Positions 52,664 to 61,268 are shown, counted from the stretch's first letter. The stretch: 64,000 nucleotides of DNA from Fulvitalea axinellae (GCF_036492835.1 NZ_AP025314.1:4134010-4198009), one strand, 5' to 3'. Made by a program: numbers and translations. The notes: generated by a model from the sequence alone, not told the origin.

Positions 52664-53725
52664 ATGAAAAAGGAAACGAAAAAAATCTTGGTAACCGGAG
52701 GCGCCGGCTACATTGGCTCTCATACCGCTGTTGAGCTTATCGAAAAAGGATACGATGTAGTGCTCGTTGACGACCTCTCGAATTCCCATCTCAATTCGCT
52801 CAAAGGCATCGAAAACATCACCGGCGTAAAGCCGACTTTCGAGCGCTTCGACCTTTGCGACGCTGACCGCCTTGAGGAATTCTTCAGCCGCCACCACGAC
52901 GTGGACGCCATCATCCACTTCGCCGCTTCAAAAGCCGTGGGCGAGTCGGTGGAGAAACCGCTGAAGTACTACACTAACAACATAGCGCCGCTCACCAACC
53001 TGCTGGCGGCCATGAAGCGCTACGACATCCCGAACTTCGTGTTCTCGTCGTCGTGCACCGTTTACGGCGAGCCGGACACGTTGCCCGTTACGGAGCAGTC
53101 GCCGATCAAACCGGCCATCTCGCCTTACGGCAACACCAAGCAGATAGGAGAAGAGATCCTCAGTGACACTTCATACTCCGACGAGTTCTACAACACCATC
53201 GCGTTGCGTTACTTCAACCCGATCGGGGCGCACGCTTCCGCCGAAATCGGCGAACTTCCGCTTGGCGTACCCGCCAACCTCGTTCCGTTCATCACGCAAA
53301 CGGCTATCGGCATCCGCGAATGCCTCAGCGTATTCGGTGACGACTACGGAACGCCTGACGGCTCATGCATCCGCGACTACATCCACGTAGTGGACTTGGC
53401 CAAAGCGCACGTAATCGCCGTTGAGCGCCTTATCGCCGGCAACAACAAGAAAGGCTTCGAAGTATTCAACTTGGGTACGGGCACGGGCACTTCGGTATTG
53501 GAGGCCATCAAGTCTTTCGAAAAAGTAAGCGGGCAGTCGCTCAACTACAAGATCGTTCCGCGTCGCGAGGGCGATATCGAGAAAGTATACGCCGACACAA
53601 CCTTCGCCAATGACGAGCTCGGGTGGAAATCCGAAAAAGACCTTGACGAGATGATGGCTTCGGCTTGGAAATGGGAACTCCGCCTCAAAGAGGAAAGGGA
53701 GAAAACGACACCGCAAGAAGCCTAG
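52664..53725 (+). CDS. galE: UDP-glucose 4-epimerase
   Basis: This 353-residue short-chain dehydrogenase/reductase interconverts UDP-glucose and UDP-galactose with bound NAD. The N-terminal Rossmann motif GGAGYIGSHTAVEL (about 11-24), the Tyr-x-x-x-Lys pair in SPYGNTKQIGEEIL (about 152-165), the substrate loop ARALRYFNPIGAHAS-like (IALRYFNPIGAHASAEIGE) and the C-terminal VPRREGDIEKVYADTTFAN are all as expected. It is probably transcribed alone from the promoter at 52530-52560 and ends at the terminator at 53818-53857. It supplies galactose for surface polysaccharides or is part of glycogen/sugar metabolism with the malQ gene downstream. Confidence 0.95.
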   Translation: MKKETKKILVTGGAGYIGSHTAVELIEKGYDVVLVDDLSNSHLNSLKGIENITGVKPTFERFDLCDADRLEEFFSRHHDVDAIIHFAASKAVGESVEKPLKYYTNNIAPLTNLLAAMKRYDIPNFVFSSSCTVYGEPDTLPVTEQSPIKPAISPYGNTKQIGEEILSDTSYSDEFYNTIALRYFNPIGAHASAEIGELPLGVPANLVPFITQTAIGIRECLSVFGDDYGTPDGSCIRDYIHVVDLAKAHVIAVERLIAGNNKKGFEVFNLGTGTGTSVLEAIKSFEKVSGQSLNYKIVPRREGDIEKVYADTTFANDELGWKSEKDLDEMMASAWKWELRLKEEREKTTPQEA

Positions 53726-53817
53726 CAAAAGGGCTTGCAACAAATTAAGGACGGAAGCATGGACAACGGCAACGATTACCGAACAGCTCCACGCGCTTCC
53801 GCTCCGATGACAATCCG

Positions 53818-53857
53818 GATCCACTTTCCTTTGCGGGGAAGTGGATCTTTTCTTTTA
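53818..53857 (+). terminator. rho-independent terminator of galE
   Basis: The stem GATCCACTT..CC with GG..AAGTGGATC (53818-53829 with 53835-53847, one mismatch) is followed by TTTTCTTTT. It sits about 90 bp past the stop. Confidence 0.85.
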
Positions 53858-53982
53858 AGGCCACGACTTCCGGTCCCAGCCTTGCTTAACTATTCAAAAG
53901 AATCGGGGGCTAAGCAAAAACTTTTTCCCGCAGGCATGTTCTAAACAAGGAAGACTAACTCACGGCTTCACATTATCATTTC

Positions 53983-56742
53983 ATGGAAATCCGTTTTGAT
54001 ATTCACTACCGCACTGTTTGGGGCCAGCGCCCCGGCATTATGGGTTCGCTCAAACAACTAGGCTCTAACAACCCGGCCAAAGCTCCGATGATGAATACCG
54101 TCGACGGGGAAAATTGGTACCTCATCATTGAAGTGCCCGAAAAAGACGCCCATTCGTTCACTTACAAATACTTCATTCACAACGAAGACAACAACTCCTT
54201 CCTTTGGGAATGGGGCGATGACCGGGCTGTGGGCAAACACGCCAAATCCTCAAAGAGTCTCTGCCTAAACGATTTTTGGAGAGCGACCCAGCGAGAAGAA
54301 AACGCTCTGTACACTTCCGCCTTCAAAAACATACTGCTCAAGCGGGACCTTCCGGCCATTGACACAAAAAAGAACGGCAAGACGCCTAAAAAGCTTTCCC
54401 GTTTGCGTTTTCAGATCTGCGTACCCCACGTGTCCAGAAAATACGATCTCTGTATTATCGGGAGCGCCTCGGCCCTCGGCGCCTGGGACGAGTCGAAAGC
54501 GATCCTGATGGACGGCAAGAACCATCCATTCTGGCACACGGACATCGTGCTGGGCGAAAAAGACTTTCTGGAACCTACCAGCTACAAATACGGCATTTAC
54601 GATAAGGCCACTGGCGAAATAGTGGAATGGGAAACCGGCGCCGACCGGCGGATAGACCTTTCGGGCCTTCCACAACTGGCGGAATCGCTAACCGTCCGCA
54701 CCGACGAGGCTTTCCGCTTCCCGAACGGCAATTGGCGGGGCACGGGCGTAGTTATTCCCGTTTTCTCGCTCCGTTCCAACCAAAGCTTGGGCATCGGCGA
54801 ATTCCTCGACCTGAAGCCTATGGCAGATTGGGCGAAGAATACCGGCCTCAATATGATCCAGATCTTGCCCGTCAACGACACTACGGCGCATCATAGCTGG
54901 CTGGACTCTTATCCATATTCGGCCATATCCGTTTTCGCTTTGAATCCCGTTTACCTCAACTTGGAGGCATTGGGCAAAAGCAAGGACAAAAAAGCCAGCG
55001 CCGTTCTTTTAAAGAAAAAAGAAGAGCTGAACAAGCTGGAACATGTCGATTACGGGGAAGTAATAAAAATCAAGGAGCAATATATCCGCTCCATGTTTTT
55101 GGAAAATAAAGCTGGCTTTTTGCGTAGCAAAGCCTTCAAGCTCTTCTTCGCCGAAAACGAACACTGGATCAAGCGCTACGCCGCCTTCTGCTATCTCCGG
55201 GATTTGTACAAAACCCCGGATTTCACGCAGTGGAAAGAATTCTCCACTTTCTCCGAAAAGAAACTCGAAGGTCTGTGCGATCCCAAAAGTCCGCACTACG
55301 ATGAGATAGCGTTACACTATTTCACCCAATTCCACCTGCACAAACAATTGCTCGAAGCCTCGGACTACGCCCGCTCAAAAGGCGTGATCCTCAAAGGCGA
55401 TATTCCTATCGGGATTTACCGCCATAGCGTGGACGCTTGGGTAGCTCCCGAACTTTATAACATGAACGCCCAAGCCGGCGCTCCGCCAGACGCTTTCGCA
55501 GCACAAGGCCAAAACTGGGGTTTTCCCACCTACAATTGGGAGACAATGGCCAAAGATGGCTACGCTTGGTGGACCGACCGCCTAAAGCAACTCTCGAAAT
55601 ACTTCGACGCCTTCCGGATCGACCATATTCTCGGCTTCTTCCGCATCTGGGAGATCCCTTACGACTCCGTAGAAGGATTACTCGGCCATTTCAACCCAGC
55701 TACTCCCATTTCTCAACAGGAAATTACTGACAGGGGAATCCCGTTCGATTATAACCGCTACTGCAAGCCTTATATCAGGGAACATATGCTTCACGACATC
55801 TTCGGTGACGAAGCCGAATACGTAAAGCACGAATTCCTAAACGAATACGATCCCGGTTACTTCGAACTCAAACCCCGCTTCGATACTCAACGCAAGGTAG
55901 AGGCGTTCCTAGCCTCTGACCAGAAAATGCCAAAGGAGATGAAAAGCAAGCGGGAATTCCTCCGGGCCGGGCTGTACAGGCTTATTTCGGAGGTGATCTT
56001 CATTCCGTCGCCGTCCAAAGACGAAGGAGAGGGCTATCATCCGCGCGTCACGTTCCACGACACTTATTCCTTCCGCGAACTTGACGATTGGATCCGCCAC
56101 CGCCTCGACGAGCTTTATATTGATTACTTCTACAGAAGACAGGAAGGGCTCTGGCAAAAACAGGCCATGGTCAAGCTCCCGGCGGTCAAAGACGCCACCA
56201 AGATGCTTATCTGTGGCGAGGACCTCGGGATGGTCCCGGCATCCGTACCCAACGTTATGTCGGAGCTCGGTATACTCGGCCTAAATATTCAACGGATGCC
56301 AAAAGACCCTTCGCAAGAATTCTTTTATCCAAACGAGGCTCCGTATCTCTCTGTAGTATCACCCTCGTCACACGACATGTCAACCATTCGCGGTTGGTGG
56401 GAAGAGGAACGGGACACGGCTCTCAGGTTCTACCACAACGTACTCGGCAAATCCGACGAGGCTCCATACATCTGCGAGCCCGGCTTGGTTGAAGAGGTCA
56501 TCGCCCAACACCTGTTCTCCCCCGCTATGTGGGCAGTTTTCCCGTTGCAAGACCTGATGGGAATGGACGCACACATCCGCAGGGAAGATCCGCACGAGGA
56601 ACAGATCAACATCCCGAGCAATCCGAAACACTACTGGCGCTACCGCATGCATCTCAGTTTGGAAGAACTTCAAGACGAAGTCTCCTTCAACAACAGATTG
56701 CGCAGTATGATCGAAAAATCAGGACGATTGCACGACGACTGA
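53983..56742 (+). CDS. malQ: 4-alpha-glucanotransferase (GH77) with N-terminal starch-binding domains
   Basis: This 919-residue amylomaltase moves glucan chains between maltooligosaccharides. Two CBM20-type starch-binding domains occupy about 1-125 and 135-250 (VRFDIHYRTVWGQRP-like start; KLSRLRFQICVPHVSRKYDL). The GH77 domain (about 260-890) has GTGVVIPVFSLRSNQSLGIG, the nucleophile region YFDAFRIDHILGFFRIWEIP, the acid/base Glu in MLICGEDLGMVPASVP and the third catalytic Asp in SPSSHDMSTIRGWW. The double CBM20 plus GH77 layout is common in Bacteroidota and plants and acts in the cytosol on glycogen and maltodextrins; no signal peptide is present. A strong terminator follows. Confidence 0.95.
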   Translation: MEIRFDIHYRTVWGQRPGIMGSLKQLGSNNPAKAPMMNTVDGENWYLIIEVPEKDAHSFTYKYFIHNEDNNSFLWEWGDDRAVGKHAKSSKSLCLNDFWRATQREENALYTSAFKNILLKRDLPAIDTKKNGKTPKKLSRLRFQICVPHVSRKYDLCIIGSASALGAWDESKAILMDGKNHPFWHTDIVLGEKDFLEPTSYKYGIYDKATGEIVEWETGADRRIDLSGLPQLAESLTVRTDEAFRFPNGNWRGTGVVIPVFSLRSNQSLGIGEFLDLKPMADWAKNTGLNMIQILPVNDTTAHHSWLDSYPYSAISVFALNPVYLNLEALGKSKDKKASAVLLKKKEELNKLEHVDYGEVIKIKEQYIRSMFLENKAGFLRSKAFKLFFAENEHWIKRYAAFCYLRDLYKTPDFTQWKEFSTFSEKKLEGLCDPKSPHYDEIALHYFTQFHLHKQLLEASDYARSKGVILKGDIPIGIYRHSVDAWVAPELYNMNAQAGAPPDAFAAQGQNWGFPTYNWETMAKDGYAWWTDRLKQLSKYFDAFRIDHILGFFRIWEIPYDSVEGLLGHFNPATPISQQEITDRGIPFDYNRYCKPYIREHMLHDIFGDEAEYVKHEFLNEYDPGYFELKPRFDTQRKVEAFLASDQKMPKEMKSKREFLRAGLYRLISEVIFIPSPSKDEGEGYHPRVTFHDTYSFRELDDWIRHRLDELYIDYFYRRQEGLWQKQAMVKLPAVKDATKMLICGEDLGMVPASVPNVMSELGILGLNIQRMPKDPSQEFFYPNEAPYLSVVSPSSHDMSTIRGWWEEERDTALRFYHNVLGKSDEAPYICEPGLVEEVIAQHLFSPAMWAVFPLQDLMGMDAHIRREDPHEEQINIPSNPKHYWRYRMHLSLEELQDEVSFNNRLRSMIEKSGRLHDD

Positions 56743-56766
56743 ATTCAGTAACTCATCATAAATCCA

Positions 56767-56806
56767 CGGCGTCCGGAATATAAATTCCAGACGCCGTTGT
56801 TTTTTC
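56767..56806 (+). terminator. rho-independent terminator of malQ
   Basis: The stem CGGCGTCCGGAAT with ATTCCAGACGCCG (56767-56779 with 56784-56796, one mismatch) is followed by TTGTTTTTTCC. It lies 25 bp past the malQ stop. Confidence 0.9.
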
Positions 56807-56833
56807 CTCAAATTAAAATCTTTGTTCGGCTCA

Positions 56834-56941
56834 GACATCTAGCCTTGTCGTTCCCTGACATCGAGTGATGTCTAAGTCCGACATCTAGCTTTGTCGACAC
56901 TCAACATCTAGGGATGTCAGCCTTCGACATCTAGCTTCGCG
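56834..56941. repeat. five-unit palindromic array with exact 23-bp period
   Basis: Units begin at 56834, 56857, 56880, 56903 and 56926. Each is a 16-bp hairpin of the type GACATC-N4-GATGTC (units 2 and 4 near perfect; units 1, 3 and 5 read GACATCTAGCYTTGTC or a diverged form), separated by 7 bp of unconserved sequence. A sixth position at 56949 keeps only GACA. Units 1, 3 and 5 also contain TAGCYTTG-like boxes close to the TAnnTTTG promoter consensus. Confidence 0.85.
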
Positions 56942-56994
56942 CATTCTAGACAAACCCAGAACACGTTTTCCCCCTACCGATATCAAAGCCCCGA

Positions 56995-57026
56995 ATTGGC
57001 CGTAGCCGGAATATTTTTTAGCTTCG
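56995..57026 (+). promoter_or_regulatory. candidate promoter for the kds cluster
   Basis: ATTG (56995-56998), a 20-bp spacer and TAGCTTCG (57019-57026, 7 of 8 match to TAnnTTTG) precede kdsD by 40 bp. Confidence 0.45.
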
Positions 57027-57065
57027 CGACAGAAAAAACGGATTTTTCACCGCGTTGATTTTCAC

Positions 57066-58013
57066 ATGACTAAGATAATGGATTACGCCCGCGAGGTTTT
57101 CGAGATCGAAGCCAAATCCATCGCCGACCTTACCGGGCTGTTGACGGAAGATTTCGAACGTGCCGTAGAGGCCACGCTCGAAGCGAAGGGAAAACTGATT
57201 GTGTCCGGCATGGGCAAGTCCGGAATCATCGGAAAGAAAATCGCCGCCACGCTGGCCAGCACCGGCACGCCGAGCTTCTTTATGCATCCCGGCGAAGCCT
57301 TTCACGGCGACTTGGGCATGGTTGCGCCCGACGATATCGTGTTGCTGATTTCCAATTCGGGAGAAACGGACGAAATGCTCAAGATTGTCCCGTTCTTCAA
57401 GGACAGCGGCAACAAGACCATCGCCATGACTGGCAAACCGGAATCGCGCTTGGCACGCCACTCCGATTTCCACCTCAACATCGCCGTGGAAAAAGAGGCT
57501 TGTCCGCTCTCTCTCGCCCCCACTTCCTCAACCACCGCCACCCTCGCCATGGGCGACGCTTTGGCGGTCGCGCTGATGAAAGTACGGAACTTCAGGGAAG
57601 AGAATTTCGCGCGCTTCCACCCCGGCGGAAGCCTCGGCAGGCGCCTGCTCACCAAAGTTTCCGACCTTATGCGCTCGGAAAACCTTCCCGTGTTGGCCCC
57701 CGACGCCACCGCCATGGAAATCATCCAACGCATTTCCAAAGGAAGGCTCGGCCTGGTCATAATTGAGGACAAGGGGAAAGTAACCGGGATCATCACCGAC
57801 GGCGACGTCCGGCGGGCTATGGAAAACCTTGAGGAAGGGTTTTTCCGCCTCAAAGCCTCGGAAATCATGTCGAAAAAGCCGAAACACATCGAAGCCGACG
57901 CTCGTGTGACGGAGGCGGAAGAATTGATGACCCAATACAAAATCAACTCTTTGCTCGTTACTCACGAGGAACGTCTGCTTGGCGTTATCCAGATTTACGA
58001 CCTGAACATCTGA
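57066..58013 (+). CDS. kdsD: D-arabinose 5-phosphate isomerase
   Basis: This 315-residue enzyme converts ribulose 5-phosphate to arabinose 5-phosphate, the first step of KDO synthesis. The SIS domain (about 30-175) has GKLIVSGMGKSGIIGKKIAA and SNSGETDEMLKIVP. Two CBS domains (about 200-315; RLGLVIIEDKGKVTGIITDG, DARVTEAEELMTQYKINSLL) form the C-terminal half. Length and domain order match KdsD/GutQ; the chain of kds genes supports KdsD. An alternative ATG lies four codons in (57078). kdsB follows after 28 bp. Confidence 0.94.
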   Translation: MTKIMDYAREVFEIEAKSIADLTGLLTEDFERAVEATLEAKGKLIVSGMGKSGIIGKKIAATLASTGTPSFFMHPGEAFHGDLGMVAPDDIVLLISNSGETDEMLKIVPFFKDSGNKTIAMTGKPESRLARHSDFHLNIAVEKEACPLSLAPTSSTTATLAMGDALAVALMKVRNFREENFARFHPGGSLGRRLLTKVSDLMRSENLPVLAPDATAMEIIQRISKGRLGLVIIEDKGKVTGIITDGDVRRAMENLEEGFFRLKASEIMSKKPKHIEADARVTEAEELMTQYKINSLLVTHEERLLGVIQIYDLNI

Positions 58014-58041
58014 TCCTACGCGATCCCAACATACAGACTTT

Positions 58042-58824
58042 ATGTCGAACAAAACCGTAGTTGTCATCCCCGCGCGCCTGCTTTCGAGCCGTTTGCCTCG
58101 CAAAGTGATCCTCGATTTGGCCGGAAAACCCGTAGTGCAATGGGTTTACGAAAAAGCCATGAGAGCCCAGGGGGTTGACGCCGTATACATAGCCACCGAC
58201 AGCGAGGAAGTGGCGCAAGTTTGCCGGGAATTCACGGACAACGTAATCATGACCCGCGCCGACCACCAGTCCGGCACCGACCGCATAGCGGAAGCCGCCG
58301 AGCATATCGACGCCGACGTGGTAATCAACGTACAGGGCGACGAGCCGTTGATCGATCCGGAAATCATATCCGAACTGGCCAACAGCTTCGAAGGCTCCGA
58401 CCAATCGATGGGAAGCGTAATGACGCCTCTCCACGACGCCCACGAGGTACTCAACCCAAATGTGGTAAAAGTGGTCACGGACCGAAACGGCTATGCGCTC
58501 TATTTTTCCCGCTCGCCGATTCCCTACGCCCGCGACGCCTTCGAAACGCTCCGCGAGGGCGTAATCCCCGAAGGGTTCCAATACCACAAGCATTTGGGCA
58601 TTTACGGCTACCGCAAGGATTTCCTTTTGGATTATAACAAAATGGAACCCACCAGCCTGGAAACGTCCGAGAAGCTGGAACAGCTCCGCGCACTGCAAAA
58701 CGGCCACCGCATCCGCATGATCGAAACCGACTACGACTGCGTAGGCATCGACACGGCGGAAGACTTGGAGAAGGCCCGCAAACTGGCGCTGGAAACCGAT
58801 AACTTCGCCACAGAAAACAGGTAA
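58042..58824 (+). CDS. kdsB: 3-deoxy-manno-octulosonate cytidylyltransferase
   Basis: KdsB activates KDO to CMP-KDO for lipid A core assembly. The 260-residue product has the N-terminal nucleotide motif VIPARLLSSRLPRKVILDLA, the YIATDSEEVAQVC and HQSGTDRIAEAAE blocks and NVQGDEPLIDPEII (metal/CTP site), plus the later KHLGIYGYRKDFLL and LEQLRALQNGHRIRMIETDY. It lies between kdsD and kdsA in one rightward cluster (gaps of 28 and 20 bp), giving most of the KDO pathway except the phosphatase. Confidence 0.96.
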   Translation: MSNKTVVVIPARLLSSRLPRKVILDLAGKPVVQWVYEKAMRAQGVDAVYIATDSEEVAQVCREFTDNVIMTRADHQSGTDRIAEAAEHIDADVVINVQGDEPLIDPEIISELANSFEGSDQSMGSVMTPLHDAHEVLNPNVVKVVTDRNGYALYFSRSPIPYARDAFETLREGVIPEGFQYHKHLGIYGYRKDFLLDYNKMEPTSLETSEKLEQLRALQNGHRIRMIETDYDCVGIDTAEDLEKARKLALETDNFATENR

Positions 58825-58844
58825 TAAACCCCACACCAATCAAT

Positions 58845-59642
58845 ATGACATCGCAAGAACTTTTCGATAAAATCAAGCAAGGCAGATTCCTTATCTCAGG
58901 ACCATGCGTGATCGAAAACGAAGACATGATCCTTCACTTGGCTGAGAAAGTATCCAAAATCGCCGACAAACACGGCTGGACTTACATCTTCAAAGCCTCT
59001 TTTGACAAAGCCAACCGCACCTCGATCAGCTCGTACCGCGGACCGGGCATGGAAGAAGGGCTTCGTATTTTGGCCAAAGTAAAAAGCGAATTCGGTTTGC
59101 CGCTTTGTACGGACATCCACGAGACTTACCAAGCAGAGCCGGTGGGCGAAGTTGTGGATATTCTTCAGATTCCGGCTTTCCTCTGCCGTCAAACCGACCT
59201 TCTAGTAGCGGCAGCTAAGACTGACCGTATCATCAACATCAAGAAAGGCCAGTTCCTTTCGGGCAAAGACATGCAATACCCGGCCCAGAAGGTAATCGAC
59301 GCTGGAAACGACAAAGTGATGCTCACCGAGCGCGGCAATATGATGGGCTACGGCGATTTGGTTGTGGACGTCCGCAACTTGGTCGATATGCGCGCCTTCG
59401 GCCACCCTGTGGTTATGGACGTGACGCATTCCACCCAAAAGCCCGGCGGCTTGGCCGGCAAAAGTGGCGGGAACCGCGAATACGCCCCGTATATCGCCAA
59501 AATGGCCGCTTCGGCCGGCGTTGACGGTTTCTTCTTCGAAGTGCACGAAAACCCGGAGGAAGCGCTCTCAGACGGCCCTAACATGATCCAGCCGGAAAAC
59601 TTGGACACACTCCTTACGGATATTGACAGAATTCTCGGGTAA
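58845..59642 (+). CDS. kdsA: 3-deoxy-8-phosphooctulonate synthase
   Basis: KdsA condenses phosphoenolpyruvate with arabinose 5-phosphate to give KDO 8-phosphate. The 265-residue TIM barrel has the family blocks FLISGPCVIENEDMILHLAE (about 13-32), FKASFDKANRTSISSYRGPG, TDIHETYQAEPVGEVVDILQ, IPAFLCRQTDLLVAAAKT and the VMDVTHSTQKPGG plus GKSGGNREYAPYIAKMA regions. It is the last gene of the kds cluster and is followed at once by a strong terminator. Confidence 0.97.
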   Translation: MTSQELFDKIKQGRFLISGPCVIENEDMILHLAEKVSKIADKHGWTYIFKASFDKANRTSISSYRGPGMEEGLRILAKVKSEFGLPLCTDIHETYQAEPVGEVVDILQIPAFLCRQTDLLVAAAKTDRIINIKKGQFLSGKDMQYPAQKVIDAGNDKVMLTERGNMMGYGDLVVDVRNLVDMRAFGHPVVMDVTHSTQKPGGLAGKSGGNREYAPYIAKMAASAGVDGFFFEVHENPEEALSDGPNMIQPENLDTLLTDIDRILG

Positions 59643-59663
59643 CGCCCGTTCGACTCATATTAA

Positions 59664-59694
59664 GAGCCGGCTCTTACAAAGAGCCGGCTTTTTT
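59664..59694 (+). terminator. terminator of the kds cluster
   Basis: The stem AGCCGGCTC/GAGCCGGCT (59665-59673 with 59681-59689) is followed by a T run. It lies 20 bp past the kdsA stop. Confidence 0.93.
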
Positions 59695-59859
59695 GTTGCC
59701 GAAAAAAACCAAGAACCTTACGTTATGTTATTACCCCATAAGTACACTCGGTAAATGGACAAAGACTTCGGTTATTCGGGGTAGATTCCCACAATCCAAA
59801 ACAGTCTCTTTACGCTTTACCATTTACTCTGTACTCCATTAGGTCGGGAAGGAAAGACG

Positions 59860-60630
59860 ATGCAGGGATTTATCTACAAAAGCAACGTGCGCAAGCGCGA
59901 CGCCATTCTGAAAGGTTTGGCCAAAAAGAAAAAGAAGAAACGCGCCGGCGCCAACGCCGAAGCCGACATCGATGACAAACGGCCGGAAGCGGAGGTACAA
60001 AAGGAGTGGATCGAGATGATGGAAAACGGCCAAATGGACGATCCGCTAACAAGTGAGGAAAACGAAGACGAGGCCCGGGAGGAAGAACCAACCGAGCTGA
60101 CATCGCCTCAGGAACTTGCCGATCTGGCACCGAAGAAAAAAGACGAGGAAAAGGAAACCTCTCCGAAAACCGACGAAGCCAAACCCACGGAAAAGGATCC
60201 GGAAGAGGACGAAGAACTCAGCGACCCCGACAAACTCCCAAAACTAAAAGAGCGGGAACAACCCACACAAAGCTCCGACAGCGCCCCGAGACGTATGGGA
60301 AAGGCCGAATTCGATTATTGGCTTTTGGTCCAAACCAAAGCGGTGGAATATAAAGAAAGGATGGAAGCCGTAATGGAAAACGGCGGAACGGATATTTTCT
60401 CGCCCACATTCGGCGTATCGGAGCGTTACCGCCAGCGGGTGGACAGGACCAAAGAAGATCTGCATAACGACATTATGAGGCAACTAAGAGCGGAATTTCC
60501 GCAATCGGTAGACGAGGAGAACTACCCGTACCTCGATTGGGAATTCAGAAGAGGATTAGCCGTAAGCTTGGAAGGAAGGTTGGCCGCAAGCCCGAACAGC
60601 GAGAAGGTTTTCCGTCTGTATTTTTCCTGA
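59860..60630 (+). CDS. highly charged protein of unknown function
   Basis: This 256-residue soluble protein has three parts. Residues 1-30 are basic with a run of six Lys (about 24-30). Residues 30-140 are strongly acidic and low in complexity (EEDEELSDP and similar), so probably disordered. Residues about 145-256 form a more normal, partly helical region (MGKAEFDYWLLVQTKAVEYK; DIFSPTFGVSERYRQRVDRT; YPYLDWEFRRGLAVSLEGRL) that I do not recognise. A good ribosome-binding sequence (GGAAGGAAAG) precedes ATG 59860. It stands alone, with 7-bp repeats right after its stop. Confidence 0.65.
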   Translation: MQGFIYKSNVRKRDAILKGLAKKKKKKRAGANAEADIDDKRPEAEVQKEWIEMMENGQMDDPLTSEENEDEAREEEPTELTSPQELADLAPKKKDEEKETSPKTDEAKPTEKDPEEDEELSDPDKLPKLKEREQPTQSSDSAPRRMGKAEFDYWLLVQTKAVEYKERMEAVMENGGTDIFSPTFGVSERYRQRVDRTKEDLHNDIMRQLRAEFPQSVDEENYPYLDWEFRRGLAVSLEGRLAASPNSEKVFRLYFS

Positions 60631-60634
60631 AATG

Positions 60635-60710
60635 GTATGAAGTATTAGGTATTTGGTCTGAGGTAAAAAAACTACTTGGTACCTAAGACTTAATACTGGA
60701 TACCTAAGAC
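60635..60710. repeat. two opposed runs of 7-bp repeats
   Basis: On the plus strand GTATGAA, GTATTAG, GTATTTG, GTCTGAG and GTAAAAA follow each other without gaps (60635-60669). On the minus strand GTCTTAG, GTATCCA, GTATTAA, GTCTTAG, GTACCAA and GTAGTTT do the same (60710 down to 60669). Each unit is GT plus five variable bases, with a frequent GTnTnAG form. The two runs face each other and can pair partially into a hairpin. Confidence 0.75.
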
Positions 60711-60725
60711 CAAAACCCCACAAAC

Positions 60726-60755
60726 AAAAAAAGTCGCTCTAAAAGCGACTTTTTG
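60726..60755. terminator. terminator at the 3' end of the tRNA operon
   Basis: The stem AAAAGTCGCT/AGCGACTTTT is symmetric, with T runs on both strands. It lies 1 bp past the last tRNA-Trp on the minus strand and about 95 bp past the charged protein gene on the plus strand, so it can serve both. Confidence 0.88.
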
Positions 60756-60828
60756 CACGGGTGGTAGGACTCGAACCCACAACCAATGGTTTTGGAGACC
60801 ACTACTCTACCAATTGAGCTACACCCGT
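60756..60828 (-). tRNA. trnW: tRNA-Trp(CCA), copy 2
   Basis: This 73-nt cloverleaf has the acceptor stem ACGGGTG/CACCCGT, discriminator G, TTCGA in the T arm (TTCGAGT) and the anticodon loop CTCCAAA, giving CCA. The 3' CCA is not encoded. It is the last gene of the six-tRNA operon and is identical to copy 1 at 61315-61387. Confidence 0.97.
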
Positions 60829-60833
60829 GTATG

Positions 60834-60907
60834 AGCCCCCAGTCGGATTCGAACCAACGACCTACTGATTACAAGTCAGTTGCTCTGGCCAGCTGAGCTA
60901 TGGAGGC
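60834..60907 (-). tRNA. trnT: tRNA-Thr(TGT), copy 4 of the array
   Basis: This 74-nt tRNA has acceptor stem GCCTCCA/TGGGGGC (one G-T pair), discriminator T and the anticodon loop CTTGTAA, giving TGT (reads ACA). It is identical to the copies at 61069-61142 and 61195-61268. Confidence 0.97.
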
Positions 60908-60950
60908 ATTATGCGTTTTGATTTCTTTTCGGAAACTTGCCGGTAAGTGG

Positions 60951-61024
60951 AGCCCCCAGTCGGATTCGAACCAACGACCTACTGATTACAAGTCAGTTGC
61001 TCTGGCCAACTGAGCTATGGAGGC
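60951..61024 (-). tRNA. trnT: tRNA-Thr(TGT), copy 3, with one D-loop change
   Basis: This copy is the same as the other three tRNA-Thr genes except for a single C-to-T change in the D arm (AGTTGGCC instead of AGCTGGCC in tRNA sense), within the loop. All stems remain paired, so it should be functional. Confidence 0.97.
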
Positions 61025-61068
61025 ATAAGGCAAAGTTTCGCACGAACAGCCGTAGGGAATGTTCCCTG

Positions 61069-61142
61069 AGCCCCCAGTCGGATTCGAACCAACGACCTAC
61101 TGATTACAAGTCAGTTGCTCTGGCCAGCTGAGCTATGGAGGC
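61069..61142 (-). tRNA. trnT: tRNA-Thr(TGT), copy 2 of the array
   Basis: Identical to the copies at 60834-60907 and 61195-61268. The spacers between copies (43-52 bp) are unrelated to each other. Confidence 0.97.
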
Positions 61143-61194
61143 ATTAAACGGCTATTCTCATGACGAGTGCCGGAGTAAGGCAAATCACACCTTG

Positions 61195-61268
61195 AGCCCC
61201 CAGTCGGATTCGAACCAACGACCTACTGATTACAAGTCAGTTGCTCTGGCCAGCTGAGCTATGGAGGC
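61195..61268 (-). tRNA. trnT: tRNA-Thr(TGT), copy 1 of the array
   Basis: First of four tRNA-Thr genes in transcription order, with acceptor GCCTCCA/TGGGGGC and anticodon TGT. It follows the first tRNA-Trp gene by 46 bp. Confidence 0.97.

Larger units (their letters stand above)
56743..57065. other. intergenic region between malQ and kdsD
   Basis: These 323 bp contain the malQ terminator (56767-56806), the 23-bp-period array (56834-56941) and a candidate kdsD promoter (56995-57026). No gene is seen. Confidence 0.7.

Noticed and set aside
53735..53944. 69-residue open frame between galE and malQ
   Set aside because: It runs through the galE terminator and shows no recognisable protein features.
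56834..56941. CRISPR array
   Set aside because: The units are 16-bp imperfect palindromes with only 7-bp gaps; CRISPR repeats are 23-47 bp and nearly identical, with spacers of similar length. No cas genes are present.
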